Of a DNA stretch of 64,000 bases, positions 32,805 through 44,590 are shown in pieces. Both the position numbers and the translations under genes were made by a program. Numbering within the stretch: the stretch's first letter is position 1; each line of letters begins with the position of its first letter. The notes beneath the pieces were generated by a model, which did not search any database, had not been told where the DNA came from, and saw only the letters and a program-made list of their open reading frames with translations. This stretch comes from Timema cristinae. Lineage: Eukaryota; Arthropoda; Insecta; Phasmatodea; Timematidae. The DNA lies in assembly GCA_039000515.1 (NCBI GenBank), contig JBCFYV010011135.1, positions 25,103,725 through 25,167,724 on the forward strand, in the 5' to 3' direction.

Positions 32805-33225
32805 CATCATAGACTTTGCCTTAAAATATGAGTGAAGAATATCCCTTAGTGCGGGAAGACTCTTGGATAGCTCAGTGACTAAAGCATTGACGTACTTAAT
32901 TAAAGTTCGGTGACATGGTGGTCTAGGGGTAAGGTGTCAGACTTCTGTGCTGGCGGCCGGGGTTCAATCCTCGGTCCCGGTACAAATTTATCTGATTTCC
33001 AAACCCTTCCGTCACATCTGACAAGAAATCTTGTGAATGTGGGGAATGCCAGGCCTCCACCGTGGTTCGGATTCCACGTTAAACTGTAGGTCCTTCATTT
33101 CATCTCACAATCACCCTACCATTACACATTAGCGTAAGTGCGTATAACCCGAACGGGTAGTAAGACGCGGTGCTAATAATAATAATAATAATAAATAATT
33201 AAAGGCCCGAGTTCGATTCCTGTGT
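32805..33225 (+). mobile_element. tRNA-related repeat, family F, interrupted
   Basis: Left part has CGTCCATCATAGACTTTGCC, TTAAAATATGAGTGAAGAAT and A box GGATAGCTCAGTGACTAAAG. After the inserted SINE, the B box follows (CCGAGTTCGATTCCTG) and then T-rich sequence. The tRNA-like part sits near the 3' side. Confidence 0.65.
32910..33195 (+). mobile_element. tRNA-derived SINE, family A, full length
   Basis: Inserted between the A and B boxes of a family F copy. The duplication TAATTAAAG lies at 32897-32905 and 33196-33204. Confidence 0.92.
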
Positions 33226-33229
33226 ACAT

Positions 33230-33880
33230 GTGTCATTTATTTATTTTCAATTTAAAATAGTTAATATTTATATGCGGCTATAAAAGTAATTCACAAATAC
33301 TATAGCTTGATTATTTAATTCAAACCTCACTTCGGATTAAAGATGTTATCATTATTTGAATACAAGTTTTTCTACTGAACAAAGTACGTAAAATATTGCC
33401 GGAAGTAAAAGACATAAGGAAGTAAAAAATAAAGGTTTTTTTTTTTTTTGAAGTGGAGTCTCAAGAATTGGAAGATAAGGAAGCAGTAAAAACAAATTGA
33501 CAAAAGAAAGTCCTTGATTTAAGGTCATTGAATGGATATGATGTTAGGCCGTCTACGATCCGGTGGTTTTTAGAGGTCTAAAACTCACTTCACTTGTTTG
33601 TTTTGTTTTATTTTATCGTTTACTTTTAACTATTTTCGTATCTTTTATTTTTCTTTCTTGCTTCCTGCAATTGTATCAGTTCCCAAGGTCTGCTTTTTTT
33701 TGCGATTATTTCTTCACCATTCTTTTATTCTAAGGACATGCATCCAAAATATTTTTTGGAAATTATATTATTTCTTAGAGATGAGACGTACAAATTATCG
33801 ATTTATTTTGTGTTCGAGAGACCCGAGATTAGTAAAAATTTCTAAAAAAATATAGAATCTCTCATACAATTTATGAAGAC
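33230..33880. other. No gene recognised
   Basis: AT-rich. The open frame at 33598-33855 (Phe/Leu/Ile-rich) shows no recognisable domain. Confidence 0.3.
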
Positions 33881-33884
33881 CTTA

Positions 33885-34050
33885 ACTCGCTATACTGCTG
33901 AGGACGGGGAGATCGAGGTTCGAATCTTGGTCGGGTGAACTGGGGGTGGTTTTTCCATAAATGGTTTTCCCCTCTCCCTCCACGCAAATGCGGGTTCACT
34001 TCCTTTAATTCAACATTGCCAATTCCTTATCCATTAGTGTAATTAGTACT
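33885..34050 (+). mobile_element. SINE family B, truncated at both ends
   Basis: Starts within the tRNA-like head (ACTGCTGAGGACGGGGAG), keeps the B box and middle module, and stops at GTAATTAGTACTTAA before a poly-T run, without the tail. Confidence 0.75.
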
Positions 34051-34149
34051 TAATTTTTTTTCAAACCAATAAGAATCTAGACTTTTCCGACCAATTTCTT
34101 TAAGTCAGCAGTTCTTTAACTCTTATTAGTTAAGATTATTATTAAGTGT

Positions 34150-34560
34150 TCTGTCTTACGACAGGTTCATTCCTTCTGACGGTGAACTTAGACCGCCAAT
34201 GCACCCTGTCCTCCGCCTCCCCCTTCAGCTCCTAGAATTTCTTCTTTCCTTCAAGTCATCCAATATTTGAATCCTCCTCCTTCCTAAGCTCCTCTTTCCC
34301 TCAACCTTTCTTCTATGACTTCATACAGAAGACAGTTCCTCCTAAGGATGTGTCCTGTCTGATTTTGTACCGAAGAGTCACATCCAAAATAGTTCTCTTC
34401 TCACCCACTCTTCATTTGTCACCCTGTCTGCCCACCTGATCTTCTCAAGTCTTCTCCAGCACCAAATTCCAAATCTGTCCAAGTATTCCTTGTCCATCTT
34501 CCTAAGAGTCCAATTTTCTGCTCCAAACAGTGCGATGTTTCCAAATGTGGCATTTTATAA
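34150..34560 (-). pseudogene. LINE C-terminal fragment, different family
   Basis: Read on the minus strand, 34380-34560 encodes NWTLRKMDKEYLDRFGIWC and then WRRLEKIRWADRVTNEEWV, the familiar C-terminal segment of endonuclease/reverse-transcriptase LINEs (RTE-, L2- or I-like; I do not fix the clade). Stops and shifts follow, and the rest down to 34150 is decayed (Arg/Lys-rich, then GGACAGGGTGCATTGGCGG). The RT catalytic core is absent. A shorter piece of the same end recurs at about 45618-45665. Confidence 0.75.
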
Positions 34561-34605
34561 GTTTATTTCTTAAATATAAGTTAAACTGACTTAAAATATA
34601 CTTTT

Positions 34606-34825
34606 TTTTAGCACTGCGTCTTACTAACCGTTTGGGTTATACGCCTATGTTATAATTACGCTAATAGTTTTAAGGATTAGGGAGGTTATATTTATATGAT
34701 GTGTAGCCACATTTACATGGAGGGAGAGTGGAAAATAATTTTGGGGAGAATTATCCTCGGCACACCCGACCAAGTTTTGAACCTATTCTAATGTGAGAGT
34801 AGTGCGTTAGACCACGCGTATAGAA
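34606..34825 (-). mobile_element. tRNA-derived SINE, family C, 5' part decayed
   Basis: Tail (TTAGCACTGCGTCTTACTAAC) to A box (GTCTAACGCACTACTCTCAC on minus). Several internal deletions. Confidence 0.7.
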
Positions 34826-34893
34826 TTAAAATACCTATTTGCTGACTTGCCAAGATTTACGGTATATAATCAAATGTATATCTATACATATAA

Positions 34894-35052
34894 AATTCTC
34901 AGTCGGGTGTATTGGCGGTAGCTTTTCTTCAATGGTTTTACAATCTCCCTCAATGCATATGCGATTACACTTCCTATAAATATAACCTTCCCTAATCCCT
35001 AAAAACCATTAGTGTAATTAGTACAAAAACGTGTATTCCTAGTAAAATAATA
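34894..35052 (+). mobile_element. SINE family C, head lost
   Basis: Starts just after the B box (TCTCAGTCGGGTGTATTGG), keeps the middle module, and has a decayed tail without the hairpin. Confidence 0.65.
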
Positions 35053-35080
35053 CATGTCCTAGGTTTACAATAGATTATCA

Positions 35081-35386
35081 GGGTGACCTGGCGGTCTAGG
35101 GGTAAGGTGTCAGACTTCTGTGATGGGGGGGTCCGGGGTTCAATCCTCGGTCCCGGCACAGATTTATCTGATTGCCAAACCCTTCCTTCACCTCTGACAA
35201 GACGTGTATTAATCGCAACTTGTGAATATGTGGAATGCCAGGCCTCCACTGTGGTTCGGATCCCACGTTAAACTGTAGGTCCTCCGTTTCATCTCACAAT
35301 CACCCTATCATTACACATTAGTGTAAGTTCGTATAACCCGAACGGGTAGTAAGACGTGGTGCTAATAATAATAATAATAATAATAA
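35081..35386 (+). mobile_element. tRNA-derived SINE, family A (A2 subfamily)
   Basis: Head and body intact, with the A2 insertion (GACGTGTATTAATCGCAAC) and GGGGTCCGGGGTTCAATCC in place of GCGGCCGGGG. The duplication AATAGATTATCA lies at 35069-35080 and 35387-35398. Confidence 0.93.
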
Positions 35387-35399
35387 AATAGATTATCAT

Positions 35400-35875
35400 G
35401 TTAGATTAAAAGTTTTATGCTATTTTTTCAAATTTAATTTGAATCCTTATACATAAGCAATTTAATTTTAATAACTTGTATTATTAGTATTTTACTAGAC
35501 TAGGGGCCAGATTTTGCCTATTTTAGACTGAGAACCTAAACGTACCTATTTCGGCTTTGGCTTTATGAATTTTCTGCTAAAAGAAAGTTGTAAGTTGCGG
35601 CATACTTGTTTGGGGTAGGTTTGAAAAGCTACACTTGTTAAATAGCTTCCAATTAACATAAATTAGGTGTAGGACAAAGGGAGCATTGGCAGACATCTTG
35701 GGAGGAAACAGCATAACGTTGCAGGGGGGGAAAAAAAAAGTTAAACTTTTCGGAAACAGCAAATTCAAGATTTTTGTACCTTGACACCTTGTGAAGTTGA
35801 ACTCGTCTTTTCAAATCTTTTATCTGAAAATTTAACCAATTTCACTATTTAAATATAGATAAATATCTAGTGATT
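35400..35875. other. No gene recognised
   Basis: AT-rich; no exon or repeat family identified. Confidence 0.3.
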
Positions 35876-35879
35876 AACC

Positions 35880-36133
35880 GCACGTGGTCTATGGTCAAAT
35901 GGACTAAGGTGTCACTATTGCAATAGACTGGACTATCGATGAAGGGGAAGATAGAGAGATCTTTATCTCAATCTGGTGTACTTAAAGGTGTTTTTTTTAT
36001 CAAAATTGTTTTTCATTCTCACTCCACACCAATTCAGATACATTTCCTCTAAATTCCACCTTTCTAACCACTAAAATATTATCGCAATTAGTATATACGT
36101 GCACAACTCTAACGAGTAGTAATACGTGGTGAT
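35880..36133 (+). mobile_element. tRNA-derived SINE, family C, diverged
   Basis: A box GGACTAAGGTGTCACTATTG, poor B box, middle module, tail AACTCTAACGAGTAGTAATA. Confidence 0.7.
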
Positions 36134-36204
36134 TAAAGAAAAATTGGCTGTAGATAATAAAATAATAGGTAGTAAAATCAATTTTGCATTTCTTATTTAA
36201 TATT

Positions 36205-36421
36205 AGTACCACGTCTTACTACCCGTTCGGGTTATACGCTTTAAGTACTAATTACGCTAATGGATTAGGAATTGGGAAGGTTGAATTAGAGGAAGCGAAC
36301 CCACATTTGCGTGGAGGGAGAGTGGAAAACCATTTAGGAAAAACCACCCCAGTTCACCCGACCGAGATTCGAACCTCGATTCCCCGTCCTCAGCGGTCGA
36401 GCTCAACACGACTAGCACGTC
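36205..36421 (-). mobile_element. SINE family B, 5'-truncated
   Basis: Near-perfect tail (CACGTCTTACTACCCGTTCG), middle module and B box. It ends inside the tRNA-like head (ACGTGCTAGTCGTGTTGAGC). Confidence 0.85.
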
Positions 36422-36715
36422 ATGTCTTATTGTTAACATTTTTATCTTAAGTGGGTATTCTGGTGCATATTTTTAATGCCTGTTTGTCTTCCTATCGTAA
36501 ACTTTTTTTTTGCTTAAGAATCCACTCCCTAACTATTACATAACATTGTTTCATTTACAATATTATAACTTCACACATTAGGCCTAAACTACCGTCAGGA
36601 TTTATTTTTGTTAAAACAAATTTAAAAATTATACATAATAAGTTGTGTAACATTACTTTTTTTTATTATACACATGTTATAAAATTCTCACTGCCTGTTT
36701 GTCTACATCTAAGAA

Positions 36716-36872
36716 ATGTGGGGAATGCCAGGCCTCCGTGGTGGTTCGGATTCCACGTTAAACTGTAGGTCCTCCATTTCATCTCACAATCACCCTACCA
36801 TTACACATTAGCGTAAGTGTGTATAGCCCGAACGGGTAGTAAGACGCGGTGCTTATAATAATAATAATAATA
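36716..36872 (+). mobile_element. SINE family A, 5'-truncated
   Basis: Begins in the body (TGTGGGGAATGCCAGGCC) and is complete to (AAT)n. An imperfect duplication, TACATCTAAGAAATGT versus TACATCTCAGAATGT, flanks it. Confidence 0.85.
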
Positions 36873-36954
36873 ATTAATAATACATCTCAGAATGTAGAAA
36901 AATACTTGAAATAATGGTCTTAAGTAACATTGTTGATATTTGTGCTAATATGGT

Positions 36955-37165
36955 TGGAAAGGTTTGAGCACTCATTCTCGAAATGACGTGAGATCGGGGT
37001 TAAACACCCGGTCGTGTCTACTGATGATGTTTTTTTTACTAATATATTTTCAATCTCTCTCCAAGCATATACAGGTACTTTTCGTCTAAAATCAACCTTA
37101 TCCATCCCTAACATATATCAGCGTAGTTATTACATAAACGTACAACTCTAAGGGGTAGTAAGGTA
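36955..37165 (+). mobile_element. Family C-like SINE, strongly diverged
   Basis: Recognisable pieces are GAGCACTCATTCTCG, GAGATCGGGG, TTTTCAATCTCTCTCCAAGC and the tail AACTCTAAGGGGTAGTAAGG. Both boxes are degraded. Confidence 0.55.
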
Positions 37166-37169
37166 TGGT

Positions 37170-37985
37170 GATAAATATGTTATATTATATATTTTTTTGT
37201 CAACATCTCTCCCTCCTTCCACCTTCCTTTCCCCTCTTTAAAGTCATTCCACGTCCTGTTCTTAGAAACCAAATATTATTTTTAATTTGATTAAAATTCC
37301 ATTCCCCTCCTTATTACCTTCTATATAATTCTAAAACACCAACTTGACGGAAAGCGACTTTCTAAATAGATTCCCCTCTGTGGGCCTTATAATTTTTTTC
37401 TCCTTCTTTATCAATTGCTTTTCTTCTTCAAATCTTCGTTATATTTATTCAAAATATTCTATTTAATATATATATTTCCCCATCCTTCCATTTTTTCCTC
37501 TTTTTCCAAATTCTCCTTCTGAAATTATAGAAATCCGAGATATATAAAGAATATTGTATATAACCACTCGTAAAGGTCGCTCAAGTGAAGTAGGTTTCTC
37601 TTGAATCAGGTCCACAAGTTATATTTAGGATGAAAAGCGAAGAGATATGCCAGAAATGTGTGCAGTACATTCGTATTTGAATGATTACTCGACATTTCCG
37701 CGGGACGATGGGGGACAAAGCGACAAAGTTTCTTATTAATAACTACAGTATGTCCCTGTTATGACAGAATGAAGATTTTGCACAGTGCTTATCTGTGAAG
37801 ACATTCTAAAATGGTCAGAAATCGGCCTTTTCAATGCAGTTTTTTTATACAAACATCATTTAATATTCCAACAATATTCAGTATTAGGAACTTCTATCAA
37901 CTCTTTATCTTCACTAGTGTTTAATAAGAAATTATCCACGTGTAATAGTTGCTTATATCGAATGTCCAATGTATCTTCCTCAATA
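37170..37985. other. No gene recognised
   Basis: C/T-rich to about 37520, then ordinary AT-rich DNA. Nothing assignable. Confidence 0.35.
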
Positions 37986-37987
37986 TG

Positions 37988-38426
37988 ACCCCAAGATCCT
38001 TAAACCAGCTGTCTTGACTCATGTCCCCACGTTATTTACACATACTGTCCATCTTATGTCCCTCAATATGTCTCCAACTCCTTAAACCAGCTATCTGACT
38101 CATGTCCCCACGTTATTTCACAGACTGTCCATCTATGCCCCTCCATATGTCCCAGTCCCTTAACCAGCTATCTGACTCATGTCCCCACGTTATTTACACA
38201 GACTGTCCATCTTATGCCCTCCATATGTCCCCAAGTTCCTTAAACCAGCTGTCTTGACTCATGTCCCCACATTATTTACACAGACTGTCCATCTATGTCC
38301 CTCAATATGGCCCAAGTTCCTTAAACCAGCTGTCTTGACTCATGTCCCCACGTTATTTACACAGACTGCCCAACGTATGTCCCTCAATATGTCCCCAAGC
38401 TCCTTACACAGACTGTCCCCATGCAT
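37988..38426 (+). repeat. Tandem array, 83-bp unit, about 5 copies
   Basis: The unit contains CCTTAAACCAGCTGTCTTGA, CTCATGTCCCCACGTTATTT and ACACAGACTGTCCATCTTAT. Copies differ by frequent single-base losses. The open frames over it (MSPRYLHRL...) are translations of the repeat and not a gene. Confidence 0.9.
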
Positions 38427-38429
38427 GTC

Positions 38430-38900
38430 CCCATGGTACCACACCAATACAGTGGACAACAGAACGACTTGAAAGAGTCGGCGGTTTGATTTCAATCGCG
38501 AGGACTCCAAGCCCCCCCCCCCCCCACCCCCTCCTTCCTCTACCGCCCTCCATAAAACCCAACTCTGAAAATACTTCTTTCAGCGTATTGCTCTTGGTCC
38601 ATCCTTTTCCCTACTCCCCTCCTGCTGTCTAAGAAAATAAAATATATGTTTGAATTGAGCCTTGAGACTTGGGAAAGTAACTTGACTTCCTTAGGCTGCG
38701 TCCTAAAACCTGTTTCTCAGAACTTGGTAGAACGTAACGTTTCGGAAAATACAAACATATTATTTTATAAATAATAAATCACATCTTTTCTTGTTTTAGA
38801 AAAAAGAAAAAAAAATTCCCGTCCAAATATTTTCTTTTGCTCGCCGAATCTTACTAACCAACTTGTGTTACTCTGCTTCTATTTAATTACTTCTACTTGA
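38430..38900. other. No gene recognised
   Basis: A poly-C run at 38512-38526 and C-rich flanks, then AT-rich DNA. Confidence 0.35.
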
Positions 38901-38901
38901 T

Positions 38902-38960
38902 TGGGTCACCTGGTGGTCTAGGGGTAGGTGTTGGACTTCTGTGCTGGGGTCCGGGGTATA
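38902..38960 (+). mobile_element. SINE family A head only
   Basis: TCACCTGGTGGTCTAGGGGT through GGTCCGGGG, ending abruptly at TATAATCAATCTG in place of the B box. An isolated A box fragment of A2 type. Confidence 0.7.
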
Positions 38961-38964
38961 ATCA

Positions 38965-39676
38965 ATCTGTTCAGAAAGTGCATATTAAATTGATACTTTA
39001 AATTATATATATATATATATATATATATAATTACCCAGATTAAATTTCAAAGCCATATTGTTTTTCAACATCTATTCAGAAAAGTTTTTTTTTTACTAAG
39101 GCGATTGGCCCTTTTCATCTGGCGTGGCAGATCCATGGGAATAACCGGTTATCTTCAAGAATTTGTATTAGTTTGGCAATTTTCTTTTCGGAAACGGTTT
39201 GTTCAAGAATAGAGGCATGTTGATTAAGTTTTACTTTTTATATACTCACCTCCTATATAATTTTAACAGTGATCAAATATCTATAATATTGACCTTTTCA
39301 ATTATAAAACTGTTGGCATCATAACAAAAAATAAGATAATGTAACAATTAATAAACATAGATACATTATCTTAGAAAGAGTGTTGAAAATATTAACATAA
39401 AAATTCTCTCCTCGTTCTCGAGAAAACTGGTATTTCCAAACGTATGGTTTTTCCTCAAGACCTGTCCGGTAGCTAGCGCCATCTACTAATTCCGTGATCC
39501 ATCTGTTATTGTTGGCGCGGAAGGATACTTTGGTCGATTGTGAAGCCACGCCACGCCTTTTACCCTCCCGCCCACCATCCTACAAAATAGGTTTTAGACT
39601 TGCACTTGACAGGGCCAAAGGCCTTAAAACATATATTATATTTTTTAAATTATTTTAGGAAAGAGAACATATTTTT
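38965..39676. other. No gene recognised
   Basis: Contains an (AT)n tract at 39005-39029 and a slightly GC-richer stretch at 39410-39560 with a minus-strand open frame (39319-39549) that I could not support. Confidence 0.35.
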
Positions 39677-39925
39677 GAGCACCGCGTCTTACTACCCGTT
39701 CGAGTTTCACGCCTATATACTAATCACAATAATGTATTTATGGATTAGTAATGTGAACTTTTAGAGGAAATGTACCCGCATTTGCGTTGAAGGAGAGTGG
39801 AAGTCCTTTTTGTAAAAACAACCCTCAGTACACCAGACCTAAATTCTAACCTCGATCTCCACATCATCGGGAGTCTAGTTCAATACAATAGTAGCGCCTT
39901 ATTACATGCAGCCACCGAAGCGGGT
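39677..39925 (-). mobile_element. tRNA-derived SINE, family C
   Basis: Minus-strand head ACCCGCTTCGGTGGCTGC, diverged boxes, middle module, strong tail (CACCGCGTCTTACTACCCG). Confidence 0.8.
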
Positions 39926-40139
39926 TACATTTTTATTAAAAGGATAAAATGAATTTTATGATACCACGTATAGTAATAATAATAATAAAAATATTAATGA
40001 TAATAATCAGTCTACCTACAAGCTAAAGGTTAGTTTTGATATGATTTCCATTCATACGTTGCAGCGGACGCACTAAGCTCTTCGCCTGGTTAGTGTTTTC
40101 CACCCGCATAATCTGGGAGAAAGCTTATGTAATATGTAA

Positions 40140-40367
40140 AGTCTTTACTATTCGTTCGGGTTACACGGATATGTAAAAATAATACAAATATGTTAAGGAT
40201 GTGTAAGGTTTAATTTAGAGGATATGTAACCACATTTGGGTAGGATAGAAATATTTATAGAAGATAAAAAAATACACACTAATTACACCCAACCTGGATT
40301 CGAACCATCATCTCTCATTCATCGGTGGTCCAGTTTAATGCGAGAATGATATCTTAGACAGTCTTGA
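40140..40367 (-). mobile_element. tRNA-derived SINE, family C, diverged
   Basis: Tail with TTCGTTCGGGTTAC, a decayed middle module, B box (TGGTTCGAATCC on minus) and A box remains. Confidence 0.65.
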
Positions 40368-40369
40368 AA

Positions 40370-41525
40370 ACCAAAACTTTTTTGTTGTAGTTGTTGTAAA
40401 TATATATTAGAGAAAATTAAATAAAGACGTTTGAATAAATAAACAAATAAAGAATTTAGAGTATTTATCTGGCAATAAAACGTTCGTATAAAAAACTAAT
40501 TCCACCGTGTAAATATAGAGATTTCCTGGTTGTTTCTTCTTTTTTTCTTTTTTTTTAAGAAAAAAAGCTTTGATAGACTTGAGTGAAGTAAAAAAAAAAA
40601 AAAAAGGAATTTAAATACGCATTTCGTCATACGGTTTTCAAACACACCAAGAAACTGAATCTGGTTGCTACAGAAACTCGGGCTGTAAACGTAAAGAAGG
40701 GATTACGTCGAGTCGATATCAGTCTACTTGTGTGTTACGATACGGTGGGAGGAAATAGGGGAATTAAGAGGTGAGAGGGATGGTGTTTTTTATATTTTAT
40801 ATATATATATATATACAGCTATGATGCTTTATATATCTATCTTAAAAGGGTAAAATGAAAATGAGTCTTATTTTGCATCTCTAGCGTAAACCCATCTTTG
40901 CTTCAAAACCCAACTTTTGTAAAGGTTTTATATTTTTTTTTACTGGTTTACAGATTGCAGATAAAGCCTATCTATGTATTTACTATTTTCTATGTATGAT
41001 TATGTATGTGTTTGTGTGGAAAACTTGCTTTTTCTATCTCCCCTTCCCCCCTTTTAACCGCGGCGTCCGCCTCTTCCCTCCTTCTTACACATAAACTCTT
41101 TATATAATTAAAATGAAATTGATTTATTCTAATCTAAATTGAAAGTACTTACACAGAGCTAGCTCTCCCCCTTTCAACTCCCCTTTCTCCCTTAGCTTTT
41201 CCTAAAAGAGATTAAAAAAAAAAATTTAAAAAAAGAGTGAAGGGGTGGTAGAGAAAATGAATGAAACATTTTGAAATGTTCAAAGTTTCGATGTAACTCG
41301 AATGCAACATTTTTTTGAAAAAATTCTTTTTAACCCTTTGCTTACTACGCATATTTGAAAAGCTGTGAAGTTGGTGTTTACATGGTGTAGGACGTTTGGC
41401 TCGCAACTGATTGGATTTACAGTAATGGGACTATACTGGATGTAAGGGATGGTTATTTCTACAATCCTCCTCCTAAGATGGATGAGGGTGGATTTCTTCT
41501 AATTACCCTTAAGAATCAGCAACCT
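40370..41525. other. No gene recognised
   Basis: AT-rich with poly-A (40591-40605) and an (AT)n tract (40796-40816). No exon supported. Confidence 0.35.
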
Positions 41526-41530
41526 TTAAT

Positions 41531-44500
41531 ACTGATAGTTTTATAAACACTATAACTTTCTCTCTCCATGTTATTATCGTTACTACAGTCTTACTAGTAG
41601 TTCTGTGAACAGTAGACCTCCCTCCATGTTACTATCGTATACTAACAGTCTCTACTAGTATTTCTGTGAACAGTAGACCTCCCTCCATGTTACAATCGTT
41701 ACTATAGTCTTACTAGTAGTTCTGTGAACAGTAGACCTCCCTCCATGTTACTATCGTTACTACAGTCTTACTAGTAGTTCTGTGAACAGTAGACCTCTCT
41801 CCATGTTATTATCGTTACTACAATCTTACTAGTATTTCTGTGAACAGTAGACCTCCCTCCATGTTACAATCGTTACTAAGTCTTACTAGTAGTTCTGTGA
41901 ACAGTAGACCTCCCTCCCTCCATGTTATTATCGTTACTACAGTCTACTATAGTAGTTCTGTGAACAGTAGACCTCCCTCCATGTTATTATCGTTACTACA
42001 GTCTTACTAGTAGTTCTGTGAACAGTAGACCTCCCTCACTCCATGTTATTATCGTTACTACAGTCTTACTAGTAGTTCTATGAACAGTAGACCTCTCTCC
42101 ATGTTATTATCGTTACTACAGTCTTACTAGTAGTTCTGTGAACAGTAGATCTCTCTCCATGTTATTATCGTTACTACAGTCTTACTAGTAGTTCTGTGAA
42201 CAGTAGACCTCCCTCACTCCATGTTATCGTTACTACAGTCTTACTAGTAGTTCTGTGAACAGTAGACCTCCCTCACTCCATGATATTATCGTTACTACAG
42301 TCTTACTAGTAGTTCTGTGAACAGTAGACCTCCCTCCATGTTATTATCATTACTACAGTCTTACTAGTAGTCCTGTGAACAGTAGACCTCCCTCCATGTT
42401 ATTATCGTTACTACAGTCTCACTAGTAGTTCTGTGAACAGTAGACCTCTCTCCCTCCATGTTATTATCGTTACTACAGTCTTACTAGTAGTTCTGTGAAC
42501 AGTAGACCTCTCTCCATGTTATTATCGTTACTATAGTCTTACTAGTATTTCTGTGAACAGTAGACCTCTCTCCATGTTATTATCGTTACTACAGTCTTAC
42601 TAGTAGTTCTGTGAACAGTAGACCTCCCTCTCTCCATGTTATTATCGTTACTACAGTCTTACTAGTAGTTCTGTGAACAGTAGACCTCCCTAACTCCATG
42701 TTATTATCGTTACAACAGTCTTACTAGTAGTTCTGTGAACAGTAGACCTCCCTCTCTCCATGTTATTATCGTTACTACAGTCTTACTAGTAGTTCTGTGA
42801 ACAGTAGACCTCTCTCCATGTTATTATCGTTACTACAGTCTTACTAGTATTCTGTGAACAGTAGACCTCCCTCTCTCCATGTTATTATCGTTACATAGTC
42901 TTACTAGTATTTCTGTGAACAGTAGACCTCTCTCCATGTTATCATCGTTACTACAGTCTTACTAGTAGTTCTGTGAACAGTAGACCTCCCTCTCTCCATG
43001 TTATTATCGTTACTACAGTCTTACTAGTAGTTTCTGTGAACAGTAGACCTCCCTCACTCCAATTTATTATCGTTCTACAGTCTTACTAGTAGTTTTGTGA
43101 ACAGTAAACCTCTCTCCATGTTATTATCATTACTACAGTATTACTAGTAGTTCTGTGAACAGTAGACCTCCTCACTCCATGTTATTATCGTTACTACAGT
43201 CTTACTAGTAGTTCTGTGAACAGTAGACCTCTCTCCATGTTATTATCGTTACTACAGTCTTACCAGTAGTTTCTGTGAACAGTAGACCTTTACTCCATGT
43301 TATTATCGTTACTATAGTCTTACTAGTAGTTCGTGAACAGTAGACCTCACTCCATTTATTATCGTTACTACAGTCTTACTAGTAGTTCTGTGAACAGTAG
43401 ACCTCCTCCATGTTATTATCATTACTACAGTCTTACTAGTAGTTCTGTGAACAGTAGACCTCTCTCCATGTTATTATCGTTACTACAGTCTTACTAGTAG
43501 TTCTGTGAACAGTAGACCTCACTCCATGTTATTATCGTTACTACAGTCTTACTAGTAGTTCTGTGAACAGTAGACCTCCCTCACTCCATGTTATTATCGT
43601 TACTACAGTTTTACTAGTAGTTTTGTGAACAGTAGACCTCTCTCCATGTTATTATCATTACTACAGTCTTACTAGTAGTTCTGTGAACAGTAGACCTCCC
43701 TCACTCCATGTTATTATCGTTACTACAGTCTTACTAGTAGTTTTGTGAACAGTAGACCTCTCTCCATGTTATTATCATTACTACAGTTTTACTAGTAGTT
43801 CTGTGAACAGTAGACCTCCCTCACTCCATGTTATTATCGTTACTACAGTCTTACTAGTAGTTCTGTGAACAGTAGACCTCTCTCCATGTTATTATCGTTA
43901 CTACAGTCTTACTAGTAGTTCTGTGAACAGTAGACCTCTCTCCATGTTATTATCGTTACTACAGTCTTTCTAGTATTTCTGTGAACAGTAGACCTCTCTC
44001 CCTCCATGCTATTATCGTTACTACATTCTTACTAGTAGTTTTGTGAACAGTAGACCTCGCTCCATGTTATTATCGTTACTACAGTCTTAGTAGTAGTTCT
44101 GTGAACAGTAGACCTCTCTCCATGTTATTATCGTTACTACAGTCTTACTAGTAGTTCTGTGAACAGTAGACCTCTCTCCATGTTATTATCGTTACTACAG
44201 TCTTACTAGTAGTTCTGTGAACAGTAGACCTCTCTCCATGTTATTATCTTTACTACAGTCTTACTAGTAGTTCTGTGAACAGTAGACCTCCCTCCATGTT
44301 ATTATCGTTACTACATTCTTACTAGTAGTTCTGTGAACAGTAGACCTCTCTCCATGTTATTATCGTTACTACAGTCTTACTAGTAGTTCTGTGAACAGTA
44401 GACCTCCCTCCATGTTATTATCGTTACTACAGTCTTACTAGTAGTTCTGTGAGCAGTAGACCTCTCTCCATGTTATTATCGTTATTACAGTCTTACTAGT

Positions 44501-44590
44501 AGTTCTGTGAACAGTAGACCTCTCTCCCTCCATGTTATTATCGTTACTACAGTCTTACTAGTAGTTTTGTGAACAGTAGACCTTCCATGT
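41531..44590 (+). repeat. Satellite array, 58-bp unit, about 52 copies
   Basis: The unit reads CCATGTTATTATCGTTACTA, CAGTCTTACTAGTAGTTCTG, TGAACAGTAGACCTCTCT. Length varies between about 54 and 62 bp because the CCTC/CTCAC segment expands and shrinks, and because of single-base losses. The leftmost copy (41531-41570) is clearly more diverged than the interior, the usual picture at an array edge. Around 43600-43860 two variants alternate (TTTTGTGAAC with ATCATTAC, then TTCTGTGAAC with CCCTCACTCC), a local two-unit higher-order repeat. No coding frame. The right edge joins a truncated SINE without spacer. Confidence 0.97.

Noticed and set aside
38179..38632. 97- and 96-codon open frames
   Set aside because: Translations of the 83-bp tandem repeat and an adjoining poly-C run.
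39319..39549. 76-codon minus-strand frame in a mildly GC-rich patch
   Set aside because: The first ~50 residues look balanced, but I recognised no family and saw no splice sites, and the end is AT-rich low complexity.
41531..44590. CRISPR-like array
   Set aside because: The 58-bp units are repeated throughout with no unique spacers, and the genome is eukaryotic. It is a satellite.
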